Shown: piece by piece, positions 27,387 through 36,055 of the stretch
Layout: each line of letters begins with the position of its first letter
Position numbering within the stretch: position 1 is the first letter of the stretch
Assembly: GCF_013456555.2 (NCBI RefSeq)
Contig: NZ_CP059154.1
Span: forward strand, 62,001-126,000
Length of the DNA: 64,000 nucleotides
Direction: 5' to 3'
Origin: Natrinema zhouii
GTDB lineage: Archaea; Halobacteriota; Halobacteria; Halobacteriales; Natrialbaceae
Program-made: the position numbers and the translations under genes
The notes under the pieces: generated by a model
What the model was told of the DNA's origin: nothing
Seen by the model: the letters and a program-made list of their open reading frames with translations, nothing else
Database searches by the model: none

Positions 27387-28514
27387 CTACCCCTCGAGTT
27401 CGAGTACGTCCGGCCGCTCGAGTTCGAAGTCACGATCGACCGCGGAGACGGTCGTCGTCGGCCAGCGACCCGTCGCCGTCAGCGTCTCGATTTCCTCGTC
27501 GGTGACCAGTGCGGTATCCTCGCTTTTCGCGCCCTGAACCGTCGGATTCCACGCGTAGGCCATCGGTGCTTCGACCGGCGCGTCGTGGCTCGGCGTAGCG
27601 ATCCACTCGCGACCGGCAAAGCCGGCGGCCCCGCCCTGATGGTGGTGCTCCCACTCGCCGTCGTAGCCAACCGCGTCGTAGGCCTCCTGAATGGCACCGA
27701 AGACGTCACCAGCGGTGCCGTCGCCGTCGGCATTGCCGGTACTGCCGCGGCTCCCAGCTGCTGCTTGTGTTGCGGCCAGCGCCGTCGTCTCCACGCGAGC
27801 GGCGGCCTCGTGGCGCTCTGCGAGCCACGACGGGGGATCGAAGGCGACGGTCCGCGTACAGCTCGCGTGGAGGCCGGCCTGTTCGGCGGTGACTGAGACG
27901 AGCGCGTACTCGCCGAGTTCGGCGTCGGTCGGCGTGTAGTGTCGGTACTGCTGGACCCGCTCCGAGCCGCCCACGAGGACGACGGGAGCCTCGATGTCAC
28001 GGGCCGAGAGGGCGACTCGCAAGGCCGACGCGACCTCGTGTTCCGTATCCTCACGCCGGAGTTCCCTGCAGACCGATTCGACGGCGGACGCCGTCTGCCC
28101 GCCGAGCTCGCGGTATCGCTCCCGGTCGCGCTCGGTCAGCGGCTGCCGCAGCGCGGTCGGATCGACGCGCTCGAGTCCGGGAACTTCGATGTCGATCGCA
28201 GCCCGTTCGTCCCCGACGCGCTCGGTGATGGCTTCGGCCAGCGACGACGCGTACCAGGGGAACTGCTCGACTGTGACCTCGTTTCGGTCGAAGTCGGGCA
28301 GCTCCTCGGCGACGATGCGCTCGGCTTCGATGTTGTTCGCTACAATCGTGATCTCGTCACCGTCGTAGCCGACGGCGGCGACGCCGGTGTCTCCCTCGCG
28401 GTCGATAACGTTGTTTCCGCCAGTGAGCCACGCAAACGAGTTCGGCCGGGCGAACCAGACCGAATCGAGCCCGTTGGACTCGAGGAAGGCCTCGAGTCGC
28501 TCGCGTTTGTCCAT
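27387..28514 (-). CDS. M24-fold (Xaa-Pro aminopeptidase-like) protein with altered metal site
   Basis: A 375-residue protein with creatinase/prolidase architecture. The N-terminal domain begins with RLEAFLESNGLDSVWFARPNSFAWLTGG (short excerpts), and the pita-bread C-terminal domain starts near 155. Where M24 enzymes carry two metal-ligand aspartates (a D-x-G-x-x-x-x-G-Y-x-x-D-x-T-R-T pattern), this protein reads VSVTAEQAGLHASCTRTV: the T-R-T is kept but both aspartates are gone. The HHHQGG segment stands where the GHG-type His motif occurs, and KSEDTALVT keeps the Glu region. It may therefore be catalytically inactive or use a different mechanism. The start MDKRERLE at 28514 matches the family. 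Confidence 0.82.
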   Translation of the reverse strand: MDKRERLEAFLESNGLDSVWFARPNSFAWLTGGNNVIDREGDTGVAAVGYDGDEITIVANNIEAERIVAEELPDFDRNEVTVEQFPWYASSLAEAITERVGDERAAIDIEVPGLERVDPTALRQPLTERDRERYRELGGQTASAVESVCRELRREDTEHEVASALRVALSARDIEAPVVLVGGSERVQQYRHYTPTDAELGEYALVSVTAEQAGLHASCTRTVAFDPPSWLAERHEAAARVETTALAATQAAAGSRGSTGNADGDGTAGDVFGAIQEAYDAVGYDGEWEHHHQGGAAGFAGREWIATPSHDAPVEAPMAYAWNPTVQGAKSEDTALVTDEEIETLTATGRWPTTTVSAVDRDFELERPDVLELEG

Positions 28515-28709
28515 GTCGGGTGCTGGCAGGGACGGTTCTTGAATGCGGCGAACACCGGGCCGTCGGTCGGCGTGAGCATTCGAAGCGAGCGAGCACACCT
28601 CGAGCCGAAGCCGGTCGCTCAGCCGTCGTCGACGAACGCCCGATCCCCGTCGAATCGGACGACTCGGTCAACCTAAGTACGGGCCGTCCTAACCCTCGAC
28701 AGAACGCCC

Positions 28710-29588
28710 GTGTCGTACGACAATCACGCGCCCGACTCGAGACTTCGGTCGTTGATCGATCGGTTCAGCTATCCGCACCTGCTGACCGCAACGCTCGCGC
28801 TGGTCGCGGCGACGATTCTGCTGGGCGTCGCGGCGAAGGCGACCGGTTCGGGGCTGGCCTGCGAGGCCAACTGGCCCCGGTGTGACGCCGGGCCGTACAA
28901 CCTGCTCCCGGGGAGCATGCCGAGTTTCTACGAGTGGTTCCACCGCTTCGTTTCGATGTTCGCCGGGTTCGCGATCGTCGGCTCCGCGCTCGCAGCGTGG
29001 CGACTCCCCAATGTCGACCGGCGGGTCACCGGACTGGTCGTGGCCGGAATGGTCCTGACGCCGATTCAGGTCGCGCTCGGCCGCGAAACCGTCCAGCAGT
29101 ACACGATGGACATCCTCTCCTTGCACTTCTGGACGGCCGTCACCATCTTCACACTCTTTCTGATCGCCACCGTCCTCGTCTGGGCACCGCGACTGACGGG
29201 AACGCACGTCACCGGCGCGCTCGCGCTCGGAATCGTTGCACTGCCCGCACATGTCGCCCTCAGCCCGGTCGTCGGCGCCGAGATTTCGAGCTACTCGCCG
29301 ACGATGCAACTGATCCAGTACGCCGTGGCTCTCACGCTGCTCGGCGCGGCCATCGTCGCCGCGCTGATCGGTCGCCGGCGATTTACGGGACGGGCCGTAA
29401 CCTCCCTGCTCGCGGCACCGCCGATCGTGGTTGTCGTTCTCTTCTTCGGTCGACAGGCGGCGAACCCCGCCGTCGAGATTCCGTATCTCGCCGCTGCCGT
29501 CGCGCTACTGGCGACGTTCGTCGCCGGAATCGTGCTTACGCGACGGGGATCCGCCTCGAGCGAGACGTCAGACACACTCTCACCGTAG
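28710..29588 (+). CDS. ctaA: Heme A synthase (COX15/CtaA family)
   Basis: A 292-residue membrane enzyme converting heme O to heme A for aa3-type terminal oxidases. Eight helices are visible. The first extracellular loop has the Cys pair in GLACEANWPRCDAG (short form of the CtaA loop). Candidate heme-ligand histidines are in WFHRFVSMFAGF, LSLHFWTAV, and further helices. The start is GTG at 28710, with the first helix at about 23-43. It is a single gene here; ctaB and oxidase subunits are not adjacent. Confidence 0.88.
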   Translation: MSYDNHAPDSRLRSLIDRFSYPHLLTATLALVAATILLGVAAKATGSGLACEANWPRCDAGPYNLLPGSMPSFYEWFHRFVSMFAGFAIVGSALAAWRLPNVDRRVTGLVVAGMVLTPIQVALGRETVQQYTMDILSLHFWTAVTIFTLFLIATVLVWAPRLTGTHVTGALALGIVALPAHVALSPVVGAEISSYSPTMQLIQYAVALTLLGAAIVAALIGRRRFTGRAVTSLLAAPPIVVVVLFFGRQAANPAVEIPYLAAAVALLATFVAGIVLTRRGSASSETSDTLSP

Positions 29589-29615
29589 CGTTGGAGTCGC
29601 GTTGCGAGGGATGAA

Positions 29616-30107
29616 TCAGCCGAAGACGACGACGATTCCGATTCCTGCGAGAACGGCGACGACGCCCAGTCCGAGCAGTCCGTAGTTGGCGATCGGGTTC
29701 GCAGCGGTCGTCACCGAGAGGGAGTATCGACGGCGCGAGACCGGCCAGAGCGGACGGATCCCCATTGGCGTCAGCGCGTCCGCGAGGAGATGAGAACCGA
29801 TCGAGATGACGCCGACGAGGAACGCGAAGCTCACGACCCCGGCGTCGACGAACGCGGAGGAAGCGTCGATGAGAGCGGCGGTCAGAGCTGCGAGCCCGGC
29901 TCCGACGAGGAGCGCGAATAGAACCGTGTGGGTCGGGCCGCGGTGTTCGATCAACGGGAGCCGGTGGTCGTAGTCCGGCAGCGTCGACAGGGCGACACAG
30001 ACGAGGCCGCCGACGATCGCGATCTCGCCGTATCCACCCATCGTAACGACGGTGCCAAGCGGCGCGTACGCCGCGAGCGCACCGCCGTAGTGCCCCACCT
30101 GATACAT
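29616..30107 (-). CDS. YdjM/DUF457-type membrane-bound metal-dependent hydrolase
   Basis: A 163-residue protein with four or five membrane helices. Conserved hydrophilic motifs are LPDYDHRLPLIEHRGPTHTVLF (His/Asp-rich, about 42-63) and GSHLLADALTPMGIRPLWP (about 101-119), the pattern of the YdjM/LexA-binding inner-membrane hydrolase family. The function is not established, although predicted metal ligands lie in these loops. I prefer the ATG at 30107; a GTG nine bases upstream is also in frame. It is convergent with ctaA. Confidence 0.8.
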   Translation of the reverse strand: MYQVGHYGGALAAYAPLGTVVTMGGYGEIAIVGGLVCVALSTLPDYDHRLPLIEHRGPTHTVLFALLVGAGLAALTAALIDASSAFVDAGVVSFAFLVGVISIGSHLLADALTPMGIRPLWPVSRRRYSLSVTTAANPIANYGLLGLGVVAVLAGIGIVVVFG

Positions 30108-30259
30108 GTACGACACGAAACACGCGAATGGAGTATAAACCCACCGCCATCCGACTGAGCGGCGCTCCCGGCTCGATAGCGGGTGCGAAAGCCGGACGAC
30201 TTCCGGATCGGTCCGCCGCGACCGCTGGGGTTTTTGCCGCTGACGACGTTCTCCCGGTC

Positions 30260-30892
30260 GTGCGAAACGTCACCGACAGGACGAGCAACCCGTTCGGACT
30301 CCGACCGCCGTTCGACCGTTCCGACCCCGGTGATCGAACAGCCGTCTTCGGCTACGGTGACGCCAACGCCGATTTTCACGTGATCGGTGACTACCCCGGC
30401 ATCCACGGGGGCGAATCCACCGGCGTCCCGTTCACCGAAACCGAGAGCGGGCTCGCGGTCCAGGACGTCCTCCGCGAGGTCGGCTTCGCGAGCGGACCCC
30501 GTGACGAACCCGTCCTCGAGAACTGCTTTCTGAGCTACGTCCACATGTGTAGCCTGCCGGACGGGGAGCCACCGACCGCCGAGGAGTATGCCGACCTCGA
30601 GCGCTTCTTCGACGCCGAACTCCGCGCGATCAACGCCCATATCCTCCTGCCGGTCGGAGCCCGGGCGACCGACCGCGTCCTCCGGGAGTACACGACCCAG
30701 CGACGACGGTTCGACCTCGAGATGGGAGCGCTCCACGCCGCCGAGATCCGCGGTCGCGGTTTCATGGTCGTCCCGATCAAGGATCCTGTGGAGTGGGTCG
30801 ACGGCGATCGCGAGGCGATCGTCGCGCGACTCGAGGCGCTACTGGCCAGCGATTACCGGCAGACGAAGGGAATCGCGACGACGGTCGGGTGA
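30260..30892 (+). CDS. Uracil-DNA glycosylase-like protein
   Basis: A 210-residue protein of the UDG superfamily (base-excision repair). The N-terminus VRNVTDRTSNPFGLRPP matches the usual start of haloarchaeal members, which is why I choose the GTG at 30260 rather than the in-frame ATG at 30128, which would add 44 unrelated residues. Motif 1 is the G-D-Y-P-G-I-H-G loop (about 43-50) followed by TGVPFTETESG. The later LPVGARATDRVL loop is comparable to the second conserved motif. Only two cysteines are present, so the four-Cys Fe-S cluster of family 4 appears absent. Substrate specificity is uncertain. Confidence 0.78.
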   Translation: MRNVTDRTSNPFGLRPPFDRSDPGDRTAVFGYGDANADFHVIGDYPGIHGGESTGVPFTETESGLAVQDVLREVGFASGPRDEPVLENCFLSYVHMCSLPDGEPPTAEEYADLERFFDAELRAINAHILLPVGARATDRVLREYTTQRRRFDLEMGALHAAEIRGRGFMVVPIKDPVEWVDGDREAIVARLEALLASDYRQTKGIATTVG

Positions 30893-30934
30893 GCGGTCCA
30901 GCACCGTTCGACCGAGCGGGAACCGGAGCGCTCG

Positions 30935-31240
30935 TTACGAGTCAATTTTCGGCGCGAAGACGAGCAGCGCCGTACTATCATCGATCGCGTGCGGGGAGAT
31001 ATCCTGATCGCCGTCGAACTGGGCGATATCTCCCGATTCGAGGGGATAGACCTCGTCGTCGAGCGTGAGTTCGATCTCCCCCTCGAGCAGGTGAAGAATC
31101 ACGTTCGACTCCGGATGGCGATGCGCAGGTACGCGATCGTCCGCCTCGAGGCGTAATCGCACCGTTCGCGGTGTCCGTTCCTCGAATACTTCGGCGTGTG
31201 GCGTCGCCTCGAGTTCGTCTACCGACGTGATCGCTGGCAT
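30935..31240 (-). CDS. Small cupin domain protein
   Basis: A 101-residue single-domain cupin. Motif 1 is the VPAHRHPESNVILHLLEGE region with two His and a Glu, and motif 2 is the YPLESGDIAQFDGDQDISPHAI region with the third His. These would bind a metal ion. Small cupins of this sort are enzymes or sensors of unknown substrate. The start MPAITSVDE at 31240 is the only ATG giving a normal cupin length; the long frame upstream is a shadow of the dehydrogenase gene on the other strand. It is convergent with the UDG-like gene. Confidence 0.85.
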   Translation of the reverse strand: MPAITSVDELEATPHAEVFEERTPRTVRLRLEADDRVPAHRHPESNVILHLLEGEIELTLDDEVYPLESGDIAQFDGDQDISPHAIDDSTALLVFAPKIDS

Positions 31241-31399
31241 GATCGAACTGTGATGATTCTCCCAGTTGTACTTTCGGATGAACTCGTTCGGGGCGATTGG
31301 TACTGACTCGATGCTGTTCGAGAGCGACTGCCGATCGTTTCCGCTCGGACGTCTCGGCCCGACCGGCGTAACCACTAATCGTCTTCGCCATACACACTC

Positions 31400-32767
31400 A
31401 TGCGTATGCAGGTGATCAATCCGGCGACCGGCGAGCGAGCGGAAACGGTCGAGGAGCACGACGCGTCCGACGTTCAGGACGCCCTCGAGCGATCGACGGC
31501 GGCGTACGAGGAATGGCGCGAACGTCCGATTCGAGAGCGCGAGGAACTGCTCGCAGCCGCGGGCGATGTCCTCCGCGAGAACGAACGCGAGTACGCGGAA
31601 ACGATGACCCGCGAGATGGGCAAACCGATCTCGCAGGCGCTCGCCGAGATTGAGAAGTGTGCCTGGGTCTGTGACCACTACGCCCAACACGGGAGCGCCT
31701 ATCTCGAGGCGGACTCCCATCCGAGTCCGCCGGGATCGGACGTCGAAACCGTCTACGATCCGCTCGGCCCCATCCTGGCGGTGATGCCGTGGAACTTCCC
31801 GTTCTGGCAGGTCTTCCGATTCGCGGCTCCGCACCTCACCTCGGGGAACGTCGGGCTGCTCAAACACGCCTCGAACGTTCCCGGCTGTGCGCAGGCCATC
31901 GAGGACGTGTTCCGCGAGGCCGGCTACCCCGAGGACGTCTTCCAGTCGTTGCTGATTCCGTCCGACCTGGTCGATGACATTATCGAGGACGAGCGCGTCA
32001 AAGCCGCGACCGTCACCGGCAGCGGTCCGGCGGGTCGCGCGGTCGCCTCGACGGCCGGCGACCAACTCAAGAAGTCCGTCCTCGAACTGGGCGGGAGCGA
32101 CCCATTTGTCGTCCTCGACGATGCCGACATCGAGGACGCGGCCGAGACGGGCGCGTGGGCGCGCAACCAGAACGGCGGGCAATCGTGTATCGCCGGAAAG
32201 CGGTTTCTCGTTCATACCGACGTCTACGACGAGTTCCTCGAGCGGTTCGTCGCCGAGGTCGAATCGCTCACTGTCGGAGACCCGATGGACGTGGACACGG
32301 ACGTCGGCCCGCAGGCCCGCGAAGACCTCATGGAAACCCTCCACGAACAGGTCGAAGCGAGCGTCGAGGCCGGTGCTCGAGTGCTCACCGGCGGCGAGCC
32401 GATGGACCGCGACGGCGCGTTCTATCCGCCGACGGTGCTCGCCGACGTCCCGGAGGGGTGTCCGGCCGACAGCGAGGAGACGTTCGGCCCCGTCGCCGCC
32501 GTCTACGAGATCGACGACGCGGACGGACTCCTCGCGAAGGCCAACGACACGGAGCTCGGTCTCGGCGCGAGCGTCTGGACGACTGACCGCGCACGCGGTC
32601 AACGCCTCGCCCGCGAGATCGACGCCGGCTGCGTCTACATCAATCAGCTCGTCAAATCCGATCCGCGCGTCCCGTTCGGCGGCGTCAAGGAGTCGGGCTA
32701 CGGCCGCGAACTCGCCCGGGAGGGGATGCTCGAGTTCGTCAACCGAAAGACGGTCTGGACCGAGTAA
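31400..32767 (+). CDS. NAD(P)-dependent succinate-semialdehyde dehydrogenase-like ALDH
   Basis: A 455-residue aldehyde dehydrogenase. The cofactor region contains MPWNFPFWQVFR (about 129-140) and TVTGSGPAGRAVA. The catalytic Glu is E229 in LELGGSDPF and the catalytic Cys is C263 in GGQSCIAGKRF. The short length and PFGGVKESGYGRELAREGML ending match the GabD-type succinate-semialdehyde dehydrogenases. These oxidise succinic semialdehyde to succinate, feeding the TCA cycle. No GABA transaminase is adjacent, so the physiological aldehyde could be different. ATG at 31400; a second ATG at 31406 is possible. Confidence 0.9.
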   Translation: MRMQVINPATGERAETVEEHDASDVQDALERSTAAYEEWRERPIREREELLAAAGDVLRENEREYAETMTREMGKPISQALAEIEKCAWVCDHYAQHGSAYLEADSHPSPPGSDVETVYDPLGPILAVMPWNFPFWQVFRFAAPHLTSGNVGLLKHASNVPGCAQAIEDVFREAGYPEDVFQSLLIPSDLVDDIIEDERVKAATVTGSGPAGRAVASTAGDQLKKSVLELGGSDPFVVLDDADIEDAAETGAWARNQNGGQSCIAGKRFLVHTDVYDEFLERFVAEVESLTVGDPMDVDTDVGPQAREDLMETLHEQVEASVEAGARVLTGGEPMDRDGAFYPPTVLADVPEGCPADSEETFGPVAAVYEIDDADGLLAKANDTELGLGASVWTTDRARGQRLAREIDAGCVYINQLVKSDPRVPFGGVKESGYGRELAREGMLEFVNRKTVWTE

Positions 32768-32929
32768 CCGACCGATTGCGAGCGCGGACGACGAGATTCG
32801 GGTGGTGTTCCTCGCTTCCGGACTGATACCCGCCAGGCGTGGGTATCGGCGGTCCGCCGCGGATTCGTTTAAATAGTAACGGTGAACATGTTCTCGAGAC
32901 TTCCCGATCCGTAAGAACTAGCTCGACCC

Positions 32930-32938
32930 GTTATACAT
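32930..32938 (+). promoter_or_regulatory. TATA-like box of the multicopper oxidase gene
   Basis: GTTATACAT lies 25-33 nt before the ATG at 32963, consistent with a near-leaderless transcript. Confidence 0.45.
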
Positions 32939-32962
32939 CGATACTTCGTAGGATGAGTTGTT

Positions 32963-34120
32963 ATGAGTGATCGTATTGGTGCACCCGGACTGGGGCTATC
33001 GCGACGCGAATTCGTTGCTGCGACTGGCGGTGTGGCAGCGCTAACTGGCATGGCGGGCTGTATGGGTCAGGGGACTACACAGGATTCGGAGCTGTCGAAT
33101 TCGTCCGAGGAGTCCTCGAGTGACTCCGGATCCGATCTCCCGTGGACGAGTTCCCCGGAGGTCGTGCAGGTCGACGAGCAGGGCGACAGCGTCACTCTAC
33201 GGTCGGTGACGTCCCGACACGCCGTCCATCCGATGGATTCGATGGGCGGTCCGATAGAGCTCCCGAGCGTCTGGGCGTTCCAGGCCGACGACGGGAAGCC
33301 GAGCGTTCCGGGGCCGATCCTCCGGACGACCGAAGGCAACGACATCGAGGTGACGCTGGACAACTCCGACGCCAACATGCCACACACGCTGCACTTCCAC
33401 GGCTCGCAGAAGACGTGGGAGAACGACGGCGTCCCGACGACGACGGGTGTCACGGTCAACGCCGGTGAGAAACACACGTACACCATCCCTGCGAACGTTC
33501 CGGGGACGCACCTCTATCACTGCCACTACCAGACCCACCGCCACATCGATATGGGGATGTACGGCATCTTCCGCGTCGACCCGAAGGGGTACGAGCCCGC
33601 GGACAAGGAGTACTTCTTCACCCTCAAAGAGTGGGACTCCCGCGTGAACCGACAGATGGCCGGCGAGGACGTCGACTACAGTCCCCGCAATCGCAATCCG
33701 GACGTGTTCACGATCAACGGAAAGAGCCTCCCGCGAACGCTTCACCCCGAAGACGGCTCGCCGATCATCGTCGACCACGGCGACACCGTTCGCCTCCACA
33801 TGGTCAACGCGGGCTACATGTCCCACCCGATGCACACCCACAACCACCGGTTCCGACTCGTCGAAAAAGACGGCGGTCAGATTCCCGACGTGGCCCAGTA
33901 CGAACAGGACGTCATCAACATTGCTCCCGCGGAACGATACACGGTCGAGTTCAAGGCCAATGCCGACCCCGGCATCTACCTCATGCACTGCCACAAGGTC
34001 AACCACGCGATGAACGGGAACTCCTACCCCGGCGGGATGGTCAACGCCATCGTCTACCGCGACGTGATGGATACCGACATCTTCGCGAACCTCATGGAGT
34101 ACGCGGGCTACGAGGGCTGA
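32963..34120 (+). CDS. Tat-exported two-domain multicopper oxidase (lipoprotein)
   Basis: A 385-residue exported copper protein. A twin-arginine signal (S-R-R-E-F, R14-R15) ends with a lipobox around C33 (GMAGC), followed by a Ser/Glu-rich linker. Domain 1 carries HTLHFHG and HCHYQTHRHIDMGM. Domain 2 carries HPMHTHNHRF and HCHKVNHAMNG with a later Met in YPGGM. The two cupredoxin domains each contain a type-1-like Cys-His-Met set plus His pairs for type 2/3 copper. This fits the two-domain laccase group, which works as trimers, more than nitrite reductase NirK. The substrate is not deducible; extracellular oxidation of metals or phenolics is typical. Confidence 0.88.
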   Translation: MSDRIGAPGLGLSRREFVAATGGVAALTGMAGCMGQGTTQDSELSNSSEESSSDSGSDLPWTSSPEVVQVDEQGDSVTLRSVTSRHAVHPMDSMGGPIELPSVWAFQADDGKPSVPGPILRTTEGNDIEVTLDNSDANMPHTLHFHGSQKTWENDGVPTTTGVTVNAGEKHTYTIPANVPGTHLYHCHYQTHRHIDMGMYGIFRVDPKGYEPADKEYFFTLKEWDSRVNRQMAGEDVDYSPRNRNPDVFTINGKSLPRTLHPEDGSPIIVDHGDTVRLHMVNAGYMSHPMHTHNHRFRLVEKDGGQIPDVAQYEQDVINIAPAERYTVEFKANADPGIYLMHCHKVNHAMNGNSYPGGMVNAIVYRDVMDTDIFANLMEYAGYEG

Positions 34121-34194
34121 TTCCTCGAGCGATAGGACGCCCCGACATAGCTCCGTTCCCCAAAATAGCTCCAATCCAATCGTTTCCAATCGTT

Positions 34195-34461
34195 TTACGG
34201 TCGGCCTTTCGTTTCCGTCCGGCCATCCGATCCGCTGGGTGCCGGTTGCACGGCAGTAGCGAGCCGTCGACGGCCGGCCACGGTGATATTGTATCGGCCA
34301 CAGCCGATCGAACGAATGTCTCCGTCATCGCGGAGGCGGTCGCACGCGTGTTCGACCGTTACCGGATGCTCGTCGACCGCCGCGGCGAGATCAACGACGT
34401 AGCGCGGAGCGCCATCGGCGAGCACCTCGAGTAGCTCCCGCTCGAGTTCGCGTCGGCTCAT
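34195..34461 (-). CDS. Small winged-helix protein coupled to tfb
   Basis: An 88-residue protein with a compact winged helix: ELERELLEVLADGAPRYVVDLAAAV, then the turn DEHPVTVEHACDRL and a wing SIGCGRYNITVAG. A polar tail follows. The ATG at 34461 overlaps the stop of the tfb gene by four bases, so the two proteins are made together. Such a partner could modulate the TFB or bind the same promoters; this is inferred from position only. It resembles other small haloarchaeal wHTH proteins without a named family. Confidence 0.7.
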   Translation of the reverse strand: MSRRELERELLEVLADGAPRYVVDLAAAVDEHPVTVEHACDRLRDDGDIRSIGCGRYNITVAGRRRLATAVQPAPSGSDGRTETKGRP

Positions 34462-35432
34462 CGTCGGTCTCGAGTCTCCTCGTAGGCCGCCAGCAGTTCC
34501 TGGTATCGGTTTCGGACGGTGACCGAACTGACGCCGGTCTCGTCGCCGATGGTCTCCTGTGTGACCCGTTCGTTCGTCAGCCGCGCTGCGCCGTAGATCG
34601 CTGCAGCCGCCAGCCCGGCCGGGCTTCGACCGCTATGGAGGTCCCGCTCCATGGCCGCCTCGAGAATCTCTCGAGCGAGCCGTTCGGCGTCGTCGCTGAT
34701 CTCGAGTTCGGAGGCGTACTGCGGGAGGTAATGGATCGGATCGGCGGGTTCGATCTGCAGGCCCAGTTCTTCTGAGAGATAGCGATACGCCCGCTGAACG
34801 GGGAGCTTCTCGACGCGACTCACCGAGGCGAACGCGACCAACGTCCGCGGCGTGCCGTGTTGCCGGGCGGCGGCGTACAGACACGCGGTCGTCATCGCCT
34901 CGATCGAGCGGCCGGGGAGCAGTCCGTCCTCGACGGCTCGGCGATACAGGACGCCGGCCGTTTCGCGACACGGCTTCGGCAGGCCGAGCGCCGACGCCAT
35001 GCGTTCGAGCTCGCCGAAGGCCTGTTTGAGGTTGCGCTCCTGTGCGCTTTTCGCGGTGAATCGCTCGTTCCACGTCCGCAACCGGCGAAGCTGTTCGCGC
35101 TTTCGCTCCGAGAGATGGTTGCCGTAGGCGTCCCGATTCTCCCAGCCGATGGTCGTACTCAGGCCCTTGTCGTGTCGAAGCGGCGTCACCGGCGCACCGA
35201 CCCGTCGTCGGTCGGTGGTATCGTCGAACGCCCGCCACTCGGGACCGTAATCGATCTCGTCCGCCTCGAGGACGAGGCCACACTCCCCACACGTCCGTTC
35301 GCCGTGTTCCTCGTCGTGCTGGATCGAGCCCGCGCATTCCGGACACTCGGATCCCCGTCGCTCAGGAGCGATCTCGCGCTCTCCGTTCCGGATCGATCCC
35401 TCGTCAGCCGTATCGACGATCGTCTGACTCAT
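34458..35432 (-). CDS. tfb: Transcription initiation factor IIB (TFB)
   Basis: A 324-residue TFB recruiting RNA polymerase to TBP-bound promoters. The N-terminal zinc ribbon has C30-x2-C33 and C48-x2-C51. It is followed by the B-reader/linker segment EWRAFDDTTDRRRVGAP and two cyclin repeats (about 120-215 and 220-315). The first has MASALGLPKPCRETAGVLYRRA-like helices, and the second ends with the helix-turn-helix TQETIGDETGVSSVTVRNRY. Haloarchaea have several TFBs; which paralogue this is cannot be told from sequence. It is the first gene of a pair with the small wHTH protein. Confidence 0.93.
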   Translation of the reverse strand: MSQTIVDTADEGSIRNGEREIAPERRGSECPECAGSIQHDEEHGERTCGECGLVLEADEIDYGPEWRAFDDTTDRRRVGAPVTPLRHDKGLSTTIGWENRDAYGNHLSERKREQLRRLRTWNERFTAKSAQERNLKQAFGELERMASALGLPKPCRETAGVLYRRAVEDGLLPGRSIEAMTTACLYAAARQHGTPRTLVAFASVSRVEKLPVQRAYRYLSEELGLQIEPADPIHYLPQYASELEISDDAERLAREILEAAMERDLHSGRSPAGLAAAAIYGAARLTNERVTQETIGDETGVSSVTVRNRYQELLAAYEETRDRR

Positions 35433-35623
35433 TGGTCTGTGTTCGCCGGAGTGCGTTCCGGCCGTGTGATTGCCTCGCTCGGATTTCCGTGGAGCAACGG
35501 TATCAACGACCTGTGGATTCCCAGACCCTGGGAACGGTCGGCGTCGTTCTTCTACTCCGGAATCGTGCCGTTCGACTTCGAGAGGAACAACGTTTATTCG
35601 CTCCGAGACGACAGCACAGACAG

Positions 35624-36055
35624 ATGGATCGCGACGGGGACCGGACCGAACGAACCGAGTACGACGACGGTTCCGGCGTCGATACGGACCGCGAGACCAG
35701 CGACGACCGCGTCGAACTCGGGCTGGCGTTGCTCGCTCGGCTCGAGCACGAATCGCTCCCGCTGGCCGCGGTGATCGATCGGATCGAGACGGTTACGAGC
35801 GATCCGACGGTGATGCGGACGATCCTCGACCGTGCCGAGCTCCGCGGTCTCATCGAACGCGACGACGGGATCGTCCGCCCGAAGAGCCGTCAGTACGTCC
35901 GCTTCGAGCAGGACGTGATCACGAAAGAAGGCGAGTTCACCTGTCAACGCTGTGGCTCCGGGCTCTCGACCGGCTACTTCATCGATCTCGAGGCGGGCGA
36001 ACTCGGCCCCTTCGGCTCCTCCTGTATTCGAAAAGTGACTGGACGCGACGATTAG
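35624..36055 (+). CDS. DUF5830-like protein with C-terminal zinc site
   Basis: A 143-residue protein. An acidic N-terminus leads to a winged-helix-like region (about 28-85: ELGLALLARLEHESLPL, then DPTVMRTILDRAELRGLIERDDGIV). A C-terminal metal site follows, with C-x2-C in FTCQRCGSG and a third Cys in PFGSSCIRKV. The pattern corresponds to the haloarchaeal DUF5830 family as I remember it. Its stop overlaps that of the converging gene by four bases. The start ATG at 35624 follows an AT-containing stretch; longer in-frame sequence upstream is Arg-rich shadow. Confidence 0.76.
   Translation: MDRDGDRTERTEYDDGSGVDTDRETSDDRVELGLALLARLEHESLPLAAVIDRIETVTSDPTVMRTILDRAELRGLIERDDGIVRPKSRQYVRFEQDVITKEGEFTCQRCGSGLSTGYFIDLEAGELGPFGSSCIRKVTGRDD

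Noticed and set aside
30935..32602. A 555-codon minus-strand frame
   Set aside because: Only the last 101 codons (the cupin, 30935-31240) are real; the rest is antisense to the aldehyde dehydrogenase gene.
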